Source: Lachnospiraceae bacterium
GTDB taxonomy: Bacteria; Bacillota; Clostridia; Lachnospirales; Lachnospiraceae
Length of the DNA stretch: 64,000 nt
Reading direction: 5' to 3'
NCBI GenBank assembly: GCA_031280955.1
Contig: JAITGA010000037.1
Location: 41,187 to 105,186 of the forward strand
The stretch's first letter is position 1, and each line of letters starts with the position of its first letter. The position numbers were made by a program, and so were the translations under genes. Under the pieces are notes generated by a model that saw nothing but the letters and a program-made list of their open reading frames with translations, was not told the DNA's origin and searched no databases. Of this stretch, positions 45,703-55,938 are shown piece after piece.

Positions 45703-48225
45703 ATGTTTCATCTTGCAGATGATTTCATAAAGAAAGCATTACTGATGAGAAAACAACAGCAAAAGCAAATATTGGAGATAATTCAAACACTTCGTGAGGC
45801 ACAGGAAGCGAAACTCTACACTGATTGTCAGGAAGGTGCGCTTGCTTGTGGTGATTTCATTGAGAGCATAGTAGGTGAAAGTACAGAAACAGTCGCACTT
45901 TTGAACGAATACTGCGAACTGCTTTTTAAGGTGAATGATGGTCTGGCTGATACAGGTGTTTTAGTGAAGCAACTCAACAGAATCGAAGCCACTATCCACA
46001 CAGAACTAAAGCCTACACGAATGGAGGTTGCATTTATATCATATAAGGCATCAATGTCAGATAGCATCGAAACTATTTATCTGGCGGCGAAAGCAGATTC
46101 CGGTTGTGATGCATACTGGATACCGGTACCATATTTTGATAAGAATGCAGATGGTATGTTGGGGGAAATGCACTATGAGGGACAAGAGCATTATCCGGAT
46201 TATCTGGAGTGTACGGATTGGCAGCATTATGACATAGAAGCACGGCATCCGGATGTCATATTTACGTTTGCTCCTTATGATGCAGGTAATTATGTAACGA
46301 GTGTACATCCGCTCTTTTATTGTGAGCGAATGCGAAAACTGACAGATTGCTTAGTGTATGTTCCGTATTATGTAGCCGGAGAGCAGCCTATTCCCGAGAG
46401 TTTCCCTATAGTTGCGGGTTGTGTTTTTGCTCACAAAGTGATATTAGAATCAGAAAAAATGCGCAGTTTTTTTGTAGAGGAGTTTAGAAAGACTTTTGGT
46501 AATCAACTGGGAAAACCGGAGGACAAGTTTGTTGCCTTGGGTTCGCCCAAATATGATAAGGTAATAAATACAAAACGTGAGGATTGTAAATTACCGATTG
46601 AATGGCAGACACTAATTGGTGACAAAAAAGTTATTCTCTATAACACAACTGTTGGAGCAGTTTTGCACGGAGGAGAGCAATATCTAAGAAAGCTTCGTTC
46701 GGTGTTGGCGGTATTTCGTGAACGTGATGATATGATATTATGGTGGCGACCGCACCCTCTTAGCATGAATACATTTGATTCCATGCGACCGCAACTGGCA
46801 AAGGAATATCGGGCGATAGTATCGGAATATCAAGCGGCAGGTTTCGGGATTTATGATGATACGGCAGATATGCACAGGAGTATTGCATGGAGTGATGCGT
46901 ATTATGGGGATATGAGTAGCTTGGTGGCTCTTTATAGGAAGAAAGAAATGCCGCAACTAATACAAAATGTAAATATAACAGATTATAACAATGAAAAAGA
47001 GTTAATAATCAATTTTGTCAACTTCAGAATAGTTAATGATACAATTTGGGGTATTGCGAGAGAAATGACAGGATTGTTTTCAATGGATTTGAGAACACAA
47101 AACATCAGGCTTCATGGGCGGGTATCAAATGAGCAGTTTTTCAGCAATGAGCTATATAGAACCTTTGAGGTTTTAGAAGGAAATATAGTTTTGATACCTT
47201 GTCTGGGAAGTAGAATTGTAAAATATAATGTTGCTAACAAACAGTTTATCATAGAACCTAAGGAATACACATCTAATATAAACTTTAGTACCTCTTTTAC
47301 ATATAATGATAATGTATGTGCAGTATCATATGAGGGTTTGTCTATTATTGGATATAGTCCTAGCATAGGTGAAGTTTATGAGTTAAAGAAAGATGCTGAG
47401 CATCTGGGATTGTCTGAAGAAATCCATTTGGGTAATTTTACTGATTATATTGTTCATTCGGACTTATTGCTACTTGTATCAACAAATAATAACATAGTTA
47501 TTGAGTATGACTTGAAACAACATAGTTGCAGATGTTACGAAATAGGGAATAAAGAAAATAAGTATGCCAAAATAGAGTTCTGTGGACTATATTATTGGTT
47601 ATTTACTTTAAGTGGTGAAATCATGAAATGGAACAAAACCACAGGCGAAATCAGGAGTTTATCTATATTCCCAAAGGGTTTTATAGAAGATGATGTGAAA
47701 AACTATTTTTCTCACACACTTATCTTTGGAACTTCAATTTTTGCATTTCCATATTTATCGAACATGATACTAAAAATAGATATGGAAAATGAGAAGATAG
47801 ATTCGTTTATCAATATAAAAGACAGAAGAAAGAGTAGTACCTTTTCAGAATATGAAGCAAAATATTACCATGTCGAAAGGTTTGGAAATCATATATATGC
47901 TTATTCAAATTTTGAAAAATGCTTGCAAAAGATAACCCCGGATACTGGTGATATAGAGAACATACCGTTGGTTTTATCTTCTAATGATTATAATGATATA
48001 ATGTGTCTTCCGTTTTTTTATAATCAATTTAAAGAAACGAATAACTCACGGAGTAATACTGAGAATGAATTATTACCTTTACCCCTCTTTGTCAACAAAC
48101 TAGCATCGGAAACCATTTGTGAAAAACAAATGTCTGCAAGTTTGCGAAATGATAATGTTGATAGCTATAGTGATTTGAGTGGAACTAAAACATATAATTA
48201 TGTAAGAAGTATAATTCAGAGGTAA
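45703..48225 (+). CDS. Glycerophosphotransferase-like protein with propeller-like C-terminal domain
   Basis: 840 residues. Residues ~110-440 resemble CDP-glycerol glycerophosphotransferases (GT-B fold): ARHPDVIFTFAPYD, KFVALGSPKYDKV, VILYNTTVGAVLHGG, MILWWRPHP and a later SDAYYGDMSSL with the Asp/Ser pair typical of the family. Residues ~1-100 are helical, and ~450-800 show repeating strand motifs suggesting a beta-propeller. It may polymerise or attach glycerol phosphate on a surface glycan; tagD at 58748 would supply CDP-glycerol. The start has no clear ribosome binding site. First gene of the rightward glycan operon. Confidence 0.75.
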   Translation: MFHLADDFIKKALLMRKQQQKQILEIIQTLREAQEAKLYTDCQEGALACGDFIESIVGESTETVALLNEYCELLFKVNDGLADTGVLVKQLNRIEATIHTELKPTRMEVAFISYKASMSDSIETIYLAAKADSGCDAYWIPVPYFDKNADGMLGEMHYEGQEHYPDYLECTDWQHYDIEARHPDVIFTFAPYDAGNYVTSVHPLFYCERMRKLTDCLVYVPYYVAGEQPIPESFPIVAGCVFAHKVILESEKMRSFFVEEFRKTFGNQLGKPEDKFVALGSPKYDKVINTKREDCKLPIEWQTLIGDKKVILYNTTVGAVLHGGEQYLRKLRSVLAVFRERDDMILWWRPHPLSMNTFDSMRPQLAKEYRAIVSEYQAAGFGIYDDTADMHRSIAWSDAYYGDMSSLVALYRKKEMPQLIQNVNITDYNNEKELIINFVNFRIVNDTIWGIAREMTGLFSMDLRTQNIRLHGRVSNEQFFSNELYRTFEVLEGNIVLIPCLGSRIVKYNVANKQFIIEPKEYTSNINFSTSFTYNDNVCAVSYEGLSIIGYSPSIGEVYELKKDAEHLGLSEEIHLGNFTDYIVHSDLLLLVSTNNNIVIEYDLKQHSCRCYEIGNKENKYAKIEFCGLYYWLFTLSGEIMKWNKTTGEIRSLSIFPKGFIEDDVKNYFSHTLIFGTSIFAFPYLSNMILKIDMENEKIDSFINIKDRRKSSTFSEYEAKYYHVERFGNHIYAYSNFEKCLQKITPDTGDIENIPLVLSSNDYNDIMCLPFFYNQFKETNNSRSNTENELLPLPLFVNKLASETICEKQMSASLRNDNVDSYSDLSGTKTYNYVRSIIQR

Positions 48226-48230
48226 CTTAA

Positions 48231-49403
48231 ATGTGTGAAATAAATACAAAAGGAATTAACTTTGCTACTAATCTGGCTACAAGCGTAAAAGAAGAAAAAA
48301 TGCTTGTTTACCATTCACATAAACTTAGAAGATGTACGAAATGTATACTGCCTGAAACAATGCCTTATATCAGCTTTGATTCAAAAGGGATTTGTAATTA
48401 CTGTCACAACTATAAACCAAATAATTGCCCAAAGTCAAGAGAGGAGCTGTTAGAAATTCTTACACCATATAGGGAGAAAAGTGGTGCAGAAGTTCTCGTT
48501 CCATTTTCAGGTGGACGCGATAGTAGTTATGGGCTGTATCTCATTGCAGAAGAACTAAAGATGAAAGCAATAGCATATACCTATGACTGGGGAATGATAA
48601 CTGATTTGGCACACAGGAATATCAGCAGGATTTGCACAGAGCTTGGTGTTCATAACATTGTTGTTACAGCAGACAAGAGTAGGAAAAGAAAAAATATAGC
48701 CTTGAATCTTGCGGCATGGTTAAAGACACCTGACTTAGGGATGCTTAATATATTAACGGCTGGCGACAAACACTTTTTCCGTCATATAGAAACAGTTAAG
48801 AAAGAAACAGGTGTAAACTTAAACATGTGGAGTATAAGTCCTTTAGAAGCTACTCATTTCAAGGCTGGTTTTTTGGGAATTGCTCCTGATTTTGATCGAC
48901 AATCAGTTTATACAAGTGGTTGGAAAAAGCAAATGTATTATCAAAAGCAGAGATTTAGTGCCATGCTGAGAAGCCCAGGGTATTTTAATAGTTCGCTTAT
49001 CGATACATTGTCAGGGGAATACTGGAGAAGTGTTCGTAAGAAAAAAGATTACTTTCATATTTTTGACTACTTTAGATGGGACGAAAAGATAATTAACGAC
49101 ACGTTAATAAGGTTTAATTGGGAGAAAGCAACAGATACAACTACAACATGGCGGATTGGTGACGGAACCACCGCATTTTATGATTATATTTATTATACGG
49201 TTGCGGGATTTACAGAGCATGATACTTTCCGAAGCAATCAAGTACGGGAGGGCGACTTAACTCGAGAAGAGGCTTTGTCGTTAGTTTCAGAGGAAAACCG
49301 GCCGCGATACACAAGTATTAAATGGTATTTTGATGTCATTGGAATGAGTTTTGAAGATTCTATGTCAATAATAAACCGTATTCCCAAATTGTATGAGTAT
49401 TAG
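48231..49403 (+). CDS. N-acetyl sugar amidotransferase (WbpG/PseA-like)
   Basis: 390 residues, PP-loop ATPase family. The N-terminal zinc-type cysteines are CTKCILPETMPYISFD then GICNYCHNY, and the PP-loop is PFSGGRDSSYG. The family adenylates a sugar acetamido group and uses ammonia to give an acetamidino group on surface sugars, usually with HisH/HisF-like partners that make the ammonia. No such partners are in the window. AGAGGT precedes the start, six bases after the previous stop. A later ATG at 48301 is possible. Confidence 0.85.
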   Translation: MCEINTKGINFATNLATSVKEEKMLVYHSHKLRRCTKCILPETMPYISFDSKGICNYCHNYKPNNCPKSREELLEILTPYREKSGAEVLVPFSGGRDSSYGLYLIAEELKMKAIAYTYDWGMITDLAHRNISRICTELGVHNIVVTADKSRKRKNIALNLAAWLKTPDLGMLNILTAGDKHFFRHIETVKKETGVNLNMWSISPLEATHFKAGFLGIAPDFDRQSVYTSGWKKQMYYQKQRFSAMLRSPGYFNSSLIDTLSGEYWRSVRKKKDYFHIFDYFRWDEKIINDTLIRFNWEKATDTTTTWRIGDGTTAFYDYIYYTVAGFTEHDTFRSNQVREGDLTREEALSLVSEENRPRYTSIKWYFDVIGMSFEDSMSIINRIPKLYEY

Positions 49404-49425
49404 AGTTTAATGAAGAGGAGCGATT

Positions 49426-50829
49426 ATGTGTGAAGAAATAAAGAAATGTATAATATGGGGAGCCGGTAATTTTGGAAAGAAATATTATCAAAAACTTACC
49501 ACATGCTATAACTATATAGTTATAGCCTATATAGATAGTAATCCCCTCATACAGGGTACTTTCATTAACGATATAGAGGTAAAACCACCGGACTATATTA
49601 AGAATCTAAGTAATGAGATTGATATAATTATTTGCGTTGAAAAATATAACGAAATTTGCACGGAACTAGAACAAGTATATGGGTTTAAGGAATACTTTTT
49701 AATGTTGGGAGGTTTTTTATTCAGGAACTCACAAAACAAAAAAATGTTATCTGTTCACATAAGCGTTGAATCTTTCAAGAAAAAAAGAAAAGAAGACTTT
49801 TCGATTCTTTTTGTTCAGTTCTCTGCATGTATAAGGACACATAAATTTGCATATTTGATGAAGAAACTGGGAGTGGATGTTTCTTATCTATACATGGCTT
49901 CTGATAATCTATGCAATACAGAGTTTTTATCAGTATACACAAATATATACATTATTTCTTCTTTTTCTGACATGATAAACTTTGTTGATGATAGCGAGTT
50001 CGATGTAGTACATTCATCGAATGAACCGGATTACTTAACAGCTCTATTGCTTGGCACTAACAAAAAAATTGTTCATGATACTCATGATATGCTAAGCGTA
50101 CGTGACCGATTGCCAATAGAAGCACTTGTGATGGAATTTATGGCTAACACAAGGAGTTCAGGTTGCTTGTATCCCAATGAAATTTACAGAAATTTAGCTA
50201 TTGAAAAATTCCAACTAGCTAAGGAGAAAACATTCGCAATTGAGAATCTTCCCTTAGAATCAATGACTCCATCAAAATATTTACCAAAGCTTAGTGCTAA
50301 AGATGGAGAGTTACATGTAGTATATGAGGGTGGGATATCTGATAACGTTGAAAGTTCCCGTTTTTTTGAAGATATTTGGAGAAAAATCACGAATAAGGGG
50401 ATTCATATTCATTATTATGCACATCAATCTCCTGATTATTGTAAAAGGCTCTCAGCAACAAGCGAATATTTGCATTACGAAGGGAATTTTAGCTCCGTGC
50501 AGCTTGCGGAAGAAATGACAAAATATGATTGTGGTTTAGTTCTATTTAATCTCTCAGGATATGGAATTGAAAATGATAAAATGGCTTCGGTGTTAAAGCT
50601 GTATGAGTATCTTAATGCAGGATTGCCAATAGCAGTTTGCGATGTAAGTCATTTCATAAAATTTGTAGAGAAGTATGAAGTTGGTGCTCTTCTTGATTTG
50701 GATGGAGATGTGTTGACACAACTAGTAAATATTTCCGCAATCAAAATCAACAAATCGTTTCTTAGTGATAATAAGCTTACACTTGATTGTTATGCGGAAT
50801 CATTATTAGAGTTCTATAAAGCATTATGA
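49426..50829 (+). CDS. Glycosyltransferase with N-terminal Rossmann-like module
   Basis: 467 residues. Residues 1-100 are a small nucleotide-binding-like module (CIIWGAGNFGKKYY, then VIAYIDSNPLIQG and IDIIICVEKYNEI). The rest is a GT-B, GT4-like glycosyltransferase: VVHSSNEPDYLTALLLG, HDTHDMLSVRD, VVYEGGISDNVESSRF and KLYEYLNAGLPIAVCD, where GT4 enzymes have the sugar-nucleotide Glu region. It likely adds one sugar to the lipid-linked glycan at the cytoplasmic membrane face. GAGGAG is upstream. The same module occurs in four other proteins of this locus. Confidence 0.82.
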   Translation: MCEEIKKCIIWGAGNFGKKYYQKLTTCYNYIVIAYIDSNPLIQGTFINDIEVKPPDYIKNLSNEIDIIICVEKYNEICTELEQVYGFKEYFLMLGGFLFRNSQNKKMLSVHISVESFKKKRKEDFSILFVQFSACIRTHKFAYLMKKLGVDVSYLYMASDNLCNTEFLSVYTNIYIISSFSDMINFVDDSEFDVVHSSNEPDYLTALLLGTNKKIVHDTHDMLSVRDRLPIEALVMEFMANTRSSGCLYPNEIYRNLAIEKFQLAKEKTFAIENLPLESMTPSKYLPKLSAKDGELHVVYEGGISDNVESSRFFEDIWRKITNKGIHIHYYAHQSPDYCKRLSATSEYLHYEGNFSSVQLAEEMTKYDCGLVLFNLSGYGIENDKMASVLKLYEYLNAGLPIAVCDVSHFIKFVEKYEVGALLDLDGDVLTQLVNISAIKINKSFLSDNKLTLDCYAESLLEFYKAL

Positions 50830-50885
50830 CAGTTAAAGCAATATGTGTTAGATATAGAGACGTTAATTAACAGATGGGATTTCAA

Positions 50886-52403
50886 ATGGTAGAATTAGTA
50901 TTATATTCATATGAAGAGCTTCTGCAACAAACAGCTTTCAAGAAGCTTGCATGTTTTGGAGCGGGGCAGGATTTTCACCGTTTTGTTTCAAACTATAAAG
51001 ATGGAGGTATTGAAGAAAAAATAGATGTAGTAATAGATAATAACGCAGAAAAGACAATAATATCGAATAATAAAGACTATCCTGTTATAACACTTAAACA
51101 ATTTGCAAAGATATATAGAAACGATTATATTGTAATGATAACAAGTAGTGATTACTTTGATGAAATGATTACACAAATTGAAACTTTTGCGGAGTTGGAT
51201 AAGATTACTTGCTTGTTTTTTAAACTATTGTTGCCAGAGTTGGTCAATTATATATCAAATGTTACCACCGGAACTATACTAGATGATTTACTTCACACTA
51301 AATGTCAGAAATCACAAAATAAATGCAAACGAAAAATCGCTTATCTTGCTAACCACATTGGTGCTTGCGGAACTTTGCCGGGAGTATTTAGCAAAATTAG
51401 AAACCATATTAGTTTGTTTGAGTTAAATGGCATGTCCGTTGAAATGTATAACATTAACAATTGTGTGACAAACAAATGGCAGCATATTCCATATGGTTAC
51501 GATGTTTACTATATAAGAATATATAACGAACCTACAGACGAGGCATTTGTTAGTTTCTGCGAAACAGTAAAGAAGATAAATTCAAAATCGAAAATAATTT
51601 TGGAGTTTCCTTCATTTTCGCGTGATGATTTGACATCAACTGTTCCCTTGGATTCTATTGTGTCAGACAACGAAGATTATAGTAGGCTTAGGTTTTGTAT
51701 TGATAAGATTGTTAGCTATTCGAAAGACGAAAATATATGGGGAATCCCTACTATCAGAATGGTGAATGGCATAGAGGTAGAGGCAATTTCTCCTCGACAA
51801 ATCAAATGTAAACAAAATAGTATTTGTGTTATCGCCGTAGCCAGCTTCAACTACTGGCATGGATATGACCGCTTTTTAGAAGGACTTGGAGTGTATTATA
51901 GCAAGGGTGGCGAACGAGATATTAAATTACATATGGTAGGCGATGGTGTAATTGTTAGTCAATATATAGAGATTATCAAGAAGTATAGTTTAAATAAACG
52001 TGTATTTATGCATGGAATTAAAGCAGGAGAGGACTTGAATACTATCTATAATAGGTGTAATATAGCGATTGAGAGTTTTGGCAACCATAGAAGAGGTTTA
52101 ACTCTCTCAAGCTCACTAAAAACTCGTGAGTATGTCGCTAAAGGTTTGCCCATAGCAGGTGGGAGTGAAGTTGATATATTTAATGATGATTATCCATATT
52201 ATTTAGAGTTTCCTGCTGATGAAACACCTATTGACATAAATGAGATAATAGGGTTTTATGATAGAGTTTATCCAAACCATAAAAATTATGGATTTGTAAA
52301 TAAAACAATCCGAAATTTTGCGAAATATACTTGTGATATAAGCATTACAATGAAACCGGTTGTTGAATACATTGAAAGCATAGAAGCATTTGCGCAAGAT
52401 TAA
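50886..52403 (+). CDS. Glycosyltransferase-like protein with N-terminal Rossmann-like module
   Basis: 505 residues from ATG 50886; ATG 50874 is an alternative without a ribosome binding site. Residues ~1-110 resemble the module of the preceding gene (LACFGAGQDFHRFV, IDVVIDNNAEKT, YIVMITSSDYF). A GT-B-type region follows (CVIAVASFNYWHGYDRFLEGL, IKLHMVGDGVIVSQY, RVFMHGIKAGEDLNTIYNR). A late stretch TREYVAKGLPIAGG matches the C-terminal nucleotide-sugar region of GT4 enzymes. Substrates unknown. There are 56 bases between it and the preceding gene and AT content is high. Confidence 0.8.
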   Translation: MVELVLYSYEELLQQTAFKKLACFGAGQDFHRFVSNYKDGGIEEKIDVVIDNNAEKTIISNNKDYPVITLKQFAKIYRNDYIVMITSSDYFDEMITQIETFAELDKITCLFFKLLLPELVNYISNVTTGTILDDLLHTKCQKSQNKCKRKIAYLANHIGACGTLPGVFSKIRNHISLFELNGMSVEMYNINNCVTNKWQHIPYGYDVYYIRIYNEPTDEAFVSFCETVKKINSKSKIILEFPSFSRDDLTSTVPLDSIVSDNEDYSRLRFCIDKIVSYSKDENIWGIPTIRMVNGIEVEAISPRQIKCKQNSICVIAVASFNYWHGYDRFLEGLGVYYSKGGERDIKLHMVGDGVIVSQYIEIIKKYSLNKRVFMHGIKAGEDLNTIYNRCNIAIESFGNHRRGLTLSSSLKTREYVAKGLPIAGGSEVDIFNDDYPYYLEFPADETPIDINEIIGFYDRVYPNHKNYGFVNKTIRNFAKYTCDISITMKPVVEYIESIEAFAQD

Positions 52404-52467
52404 TAAGTTTCGCAAAAGAAAATATTAGCAATTAACTCACTGGATTCATGAAAATGGAGGTCTGTTA

Positions 52468-53676
52468 ATGAAGCAAGTAGTACTCATTACTGATCGTTTC
52501 CCTTATTCTTCAGGAGAAGAGTTTATTGAACCTGAGCTACTTTATTTTGGAAGCATTAAATATATCATCTCGAAAACCAATCAAGATACAACAAAACGAG
52601 AGCTTCCCAAAGGTATAAAACATTATAATTTACCCAAAACGCCAAGAAGCCTTGCATTTATATTTGCATTAACACGTCTTGAATTTTGGACCGAGTTGAT
52701 TGAACTCATAAAAACCAAGCGAATGAACAAATCTGTATTTAGTCAGCTTTATAATTTCGTGGGACGCCCGATAATGGATGTCAGAGCTATCACAAATTAT
52801 CTTATGAATGAAGGTGTTAAAAAGACAGACAATCTGGTTTTTTACTCATATTGGTGTCTTACACAAGCTTACCGTGCGGTATTACTTAAAAAAAGCTTCA
52901 TGAACGCTACAGCTGTTTCACGCACCCATGGTGGCGATTTATTTGAAGACAGAAGAAAAAATCACTATCTTCCTCTGCGAAGATATATTTTCAATCATTT
53001 AGATGCTTTGTACCCTTGCTCACTATATGGAGTACATTATATTCAAAAGCAATATAAGTACCAACCTAAGATACTGGCTGTAAAGAGGTTAGGAACAAAT
53101 GATTATGGATACAAGATAATTAATAACGAAAGAAATTTTCGCATTATAAGTTGTTCGGACATAATACCCCTCAAACGAGTCAAGTTGATAGTTTTGGCAT
53201 TATCAATGCTCTCTTTTACATATGAGTGGTTTCATTTTGGAGATGGGGTTTTACGAGGAGAAGTTGAGTCGTTAGCATCTCAAAAAAATGTAAACTACAA
53301 TTTCAAAGGTATGGTTTTACACGATGAGCTGATTACATGGTACAGAACAAATGACTGTCATTTGTTTATAAATGTTAGTGAAAGTGAAGGTGTTCCCGTA
53401 TCTATAATGGAGGCATTATCATTTGCAATTCCTGTTATTGCATCAGATGTCGGTGGAAGCGGTGAAATTGTAAAAAATGGCTACAATGGATTATTACTAG
53501 AAAAGGATTTTGTTCCCGAACAACTTGCAGAAATGATTACAATGTTTTATCATATGGAGGAAAAGGAGTACAGAGTCTACCAACAAGCGGCACGTGATAT
53601 ATGGGATAAATACTGTGCTGCTCACAAAGTTTACCCGGCGTATGAAAGAGAAGTGTTAAGTTTAGAAAGGACGTAA
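52468..53676 (+). CDS. GT4-family glycosyltransferase
   Basis: 402 residues with GGAGG ahead of ATG 52468. Typical GT-B architecture: N-terminal VLITDRFPYSSGEEFIEPEL, inter-domain KRLGTNDYG and IISCSDIIPLKRVKLIV, and the donor-binding C-terminal part NVSESEGVPVSIMEALSFAIP then ASDVGGSGEIV. The retained Glu of the EGVPVSIMEA motif supports activity. Acceptor and donor cannot be told. Only six bases separate it from the methyltransferase gene. Confidence 0.9.
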   Translation: MKQVVLITDRFPYSSGEEFIEPELLYFGSIKYIISKTNQDTTKRELPKGIKHYNLPKTPRSLAFIFALTRLEFWTELIELIKTKRMNKSVFSQLYNFVGRPIMDVRAITNYLMNEGVKKTDNLVFYSYWCLTQAYRAVLLKKSFMNATAVSRTHGGDLFEDRRKNHYLPLRRYIFNHLDALYPCSLYGVHYIQKQYKYQPKILAVKRLGTNDYGYKIINNERNFRIISCSDIIPLKRVKLIVLALSMLSFTYEWFHFGDGVLRGEVESLASQKNVNYNFKGMVLHDELITWYRTNDCHLFINVSESEGVPVSIMEALSFAIPVIASDVGGSGEIVKNGYNGLLLEKDFVPEQLAEMITMFYHMEEKEYRVYQQAARDIWDKYCAAHKVYPAYEREVLSLERT

Positions 53677-53682
53677 TTACTT

Positions 53683-54432
53683 ATGTATTTTCCTGAAAAG
53701 TATCTCTCTGGTAGTGAAATAAATACAGGATATACAATAAACTATTCTTTAGATAAGACAACATTATCTAAGCAAGAGTTTCTTATGGAAAAATGCCATG
53801 GCAAAAAAATCATTCATTTAGGATTTTGTGATCATATAGAAGTAATTGATCTGAAAATAAAGCATAATCTTTGGTTACATGCAAAGTTATTGGAGGTTGC
53901 TGCGAAGTGTGTAGGACTTGATACCAATAAATCTGCAATCGAGCATGTAAGAAAACTTGGTTATAGAGATGTGTTTTTTTGTGACATTACTACTTGTTTA
54001 CTGCCTGAGATAGGAAGTCCATTTACGGAAGGTGAAGTGTTTGACTATATTCTCCTTCCTGATATTTTAGAACACATTCCAAACCCGGTATTCTTCCTGA
54101 AATCCTTACAAAGCAATTATGGTAAATACTTTAATAAGGTGATTGTTACTGTACCAAATGCTTTTTGCGAGGCAAATCACAAGTGGGCATTAGAAAATGT
54201 TGAATGTATAAATACTGATCATTTTTATTTGTTTTCGCCGTATACATTGGCAAAATGTTTGTATGCCGGCGGATATGGAAATTTCAAGTTTGATTTAGTA
54301 ACGGCACATTCACTACGGATTTTAAACTATAAACACTATAAAACACTTTGGCGAATGCATCACTTTAATCGACTAATCAAACATCCATTGTTCAAAGATA
54401 CAATTGTATGTGAGTGTGATGCTCTAGAATAA
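53683..54432 (+). CDS. Class I SAM-dependent methyltransferase
   Basis: 249 residues. The SAM-binding motif I is degenerate (IIHLGFCDHIEVID) but motif II/III and the post-I acidic residue are present (CVGLDTNKSAIEHV; FDYILLPDILEHIPNP, like the LEHL motif of sugar/quinone methyltransferases). It probably methylates a glycan sugar or the lipid-linked intermediate. The ribosome binding site overlaps the 3' end of the previous gene, so it is in the same operon. Confidence 0.8.
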   Translation: MYFPEKYLSGSEINTGYTINYSLDKTTLSKQEFLMEKCHGKKIIHLGFCDHIEVIDLKIKHNLWLHAKLLEVAAKCVGLDTNKSAIEHVRKLGYRDVFFCDITTCLLPEIGSPFTEGEVFDYILLPDILEHIPNPVFFLKSLQSNYGKYFNKVIVTVPNAFCEANHKWALENVECINTDHFYLFSPYTLAKCLYAGGYGNFKFDLVTAHSLRILNYKHYKTLWRMHHFNRLIKHPLFKDTIVCECDALE

Positions 54433-54447
54433 ATAGGAGAAATGAAA

Positions 54448-55737
54448 ATGCAAAGAGCAATAGTTTTCGGATGCGGAAAGATGTGTAAAGATGTGTACCC
54501 AAAATTATTAGAAGAGTACAGTATTGTTGCATTGAGTGATAATAATGATGTTTTATGGGGAAAAACCATAAATGAACTTGGATTTGGAGAAGGAGGTGTT
54601 TTAGTAGTTCCACCAACAGAAATAATTGCTAATCTGGGAGATGGGATTGTAATTATTTGTGTATTCGAGGGAAAAAAGGAAATATTCAAGCAATTAAAAA
54701 ACATGGGAGTAAAAAGAATCTCTGCTTTGATTGATGGAGTATGTGCAGATTATGACATCGAAACAGGTGATTTTTGGGGAGATTACTATAGACAATTACC
54801 AGTATTGCCAGAACAATTAGAAATTGCTTTGACGGGATATTGTAATCTCAAATGTCCCTATTGTCTTGCCCATAGCGAATTCTATAAGTATCCTTTGAAA
54901 AAGAAACATATGAGTTGGGAAATACTTCATGAAATAACAAGACAACTAAGTACTATTTCCAGTCTTGAAACCCTTGTTTTATGTGGACTGGGAGAGCCTC
55001 TATTAAACCCCGAGTGGTTTGAGATGGCTAAACAACTCATATATGAAACATCTATGAAAAATATTGACCTATCGACAAACGGAATGTTATTGAACGAAGA
55101 AAATGTTGAGAAACTAATCTCACTTAATTGTGAAATGACAATAAAAGTGAGTATTGATGGAAACTCTCCGCAGGAACATGAGTTTTGGCGTAAAGGCTCA
55201 TCGTATTCCTTAGTAAAGAAGAATGTTAACCATGCGATTAAGAACATGAAAAGCTGCACAATACGTTTTGTACTTCGCGGCTTATCTTTAGTGCCATATG
55301 AACTTGGGATACAATCTAAATGGCATGAAGTAGAGGAATATTTTGGTAAATGTGGTGAGTACTTACGATATGACTTCCCACATTCAAATGTATCAGTTAC
55401 GCATGTGGGCATTGAGCCTGCTTTTGGTGCATTGCCGGGTACAGTAATTAAGAGATTTAACGCAGATACACAGAATACAAATTGCAATCTGCCATTCAAA
55501 CGGATTTCAATTAATCATCTTGGCGATATTATGAACTGTAATATTTATTCAGGACGTAAAATCATTGGTAATGTAATGCTATGTGACTTATATGACACAT
55601 GGCTTAACAACTCATTAATGATATCACTTAGAGAAGAGTTTCGTAAGGGAAGCAGTCTCGAAATGTGTAAGTTATGCCATATGATACCGGGTGAACGCGA
55701 GTGGTTGGCAGAAGCAGAAGTCAATAAAAGTGTGTGA
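54448..55737 (+). CDS. Radical SAM/SPASM protein with N-terminal Rossmann-like module
   Basis: 429 residues from ATG 54448, which is 8 bases after GGAG; ATG 54442 is too close to it. Residues 1-110 carry the shared module (RAIVFGCGKMCKDVY, VALSDNNDVLWG). The radical SAM motif is CNLKCPYC (Cx3Cx2C), followed by GLGEPLLNPEWF and STNGMLL. C-terminal cysteines (NCNLPFKR, MNCNIYSG, CKLCHMIPG) suggest a SPASM-like extra Fe-S site. In a glycan locus such an enzyme could dehydrate or epimerise a sugar. That role is inferred. Confidence 0.85.
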   Translation: MQRAIVFGCGKMCKDVYPKLLEEYSIVALSDNNDVLWGKTINELGFGEGGVLVVPPTEIIANLGDGIVIICVFEGKKEIFKQLKNMGVKRISALIDGVCADYDIETGDFWGDYYRQLPVLPEQLEIALTGYCNLKCPYCLAHSEFYKYPLKKKHMSWEILHEITRQLSTISSLETLVLCGLGEPLLNPEWFEMAKQLIYETSMKNIDLSTNGMLLNEENVEKLISLNCEMTIKVSIDGNSPQEHEFWRKGSSYSLVKKNVNHAIKNMKSCTIRFVLRGLSLVPYELGIQSKWHEVEEYFGKCGEYLRYDFPHSNVSVTHVGIEPAFGALPGTVIKRFNADTQNTNCNLPFKRISINHLGDIMNCNIYSGRKIIGNVMLCDLYDTWLNNSLMISLREEFRKGSSLEMCKLCHMIPGEREWLAEAEVNKSV

Positions 55738-55938
55738 TATGTTTTGCGAAGCTGAGAATTTTTTATACTGGAGTTGATTCATTATGTAGAGTACTTGTTA
55801 AAAATCAAGAATAACTATATTATAGAAAAGAGATGTCACCAAAGGTCAGTTGACAAGCAAAGCTCACAATGAACCTGTGTAAGTATTTTAGCAACAAGTA
55901 TTTTATTATATGTAAATTGGAGACTTGAGGAGTCTAAG

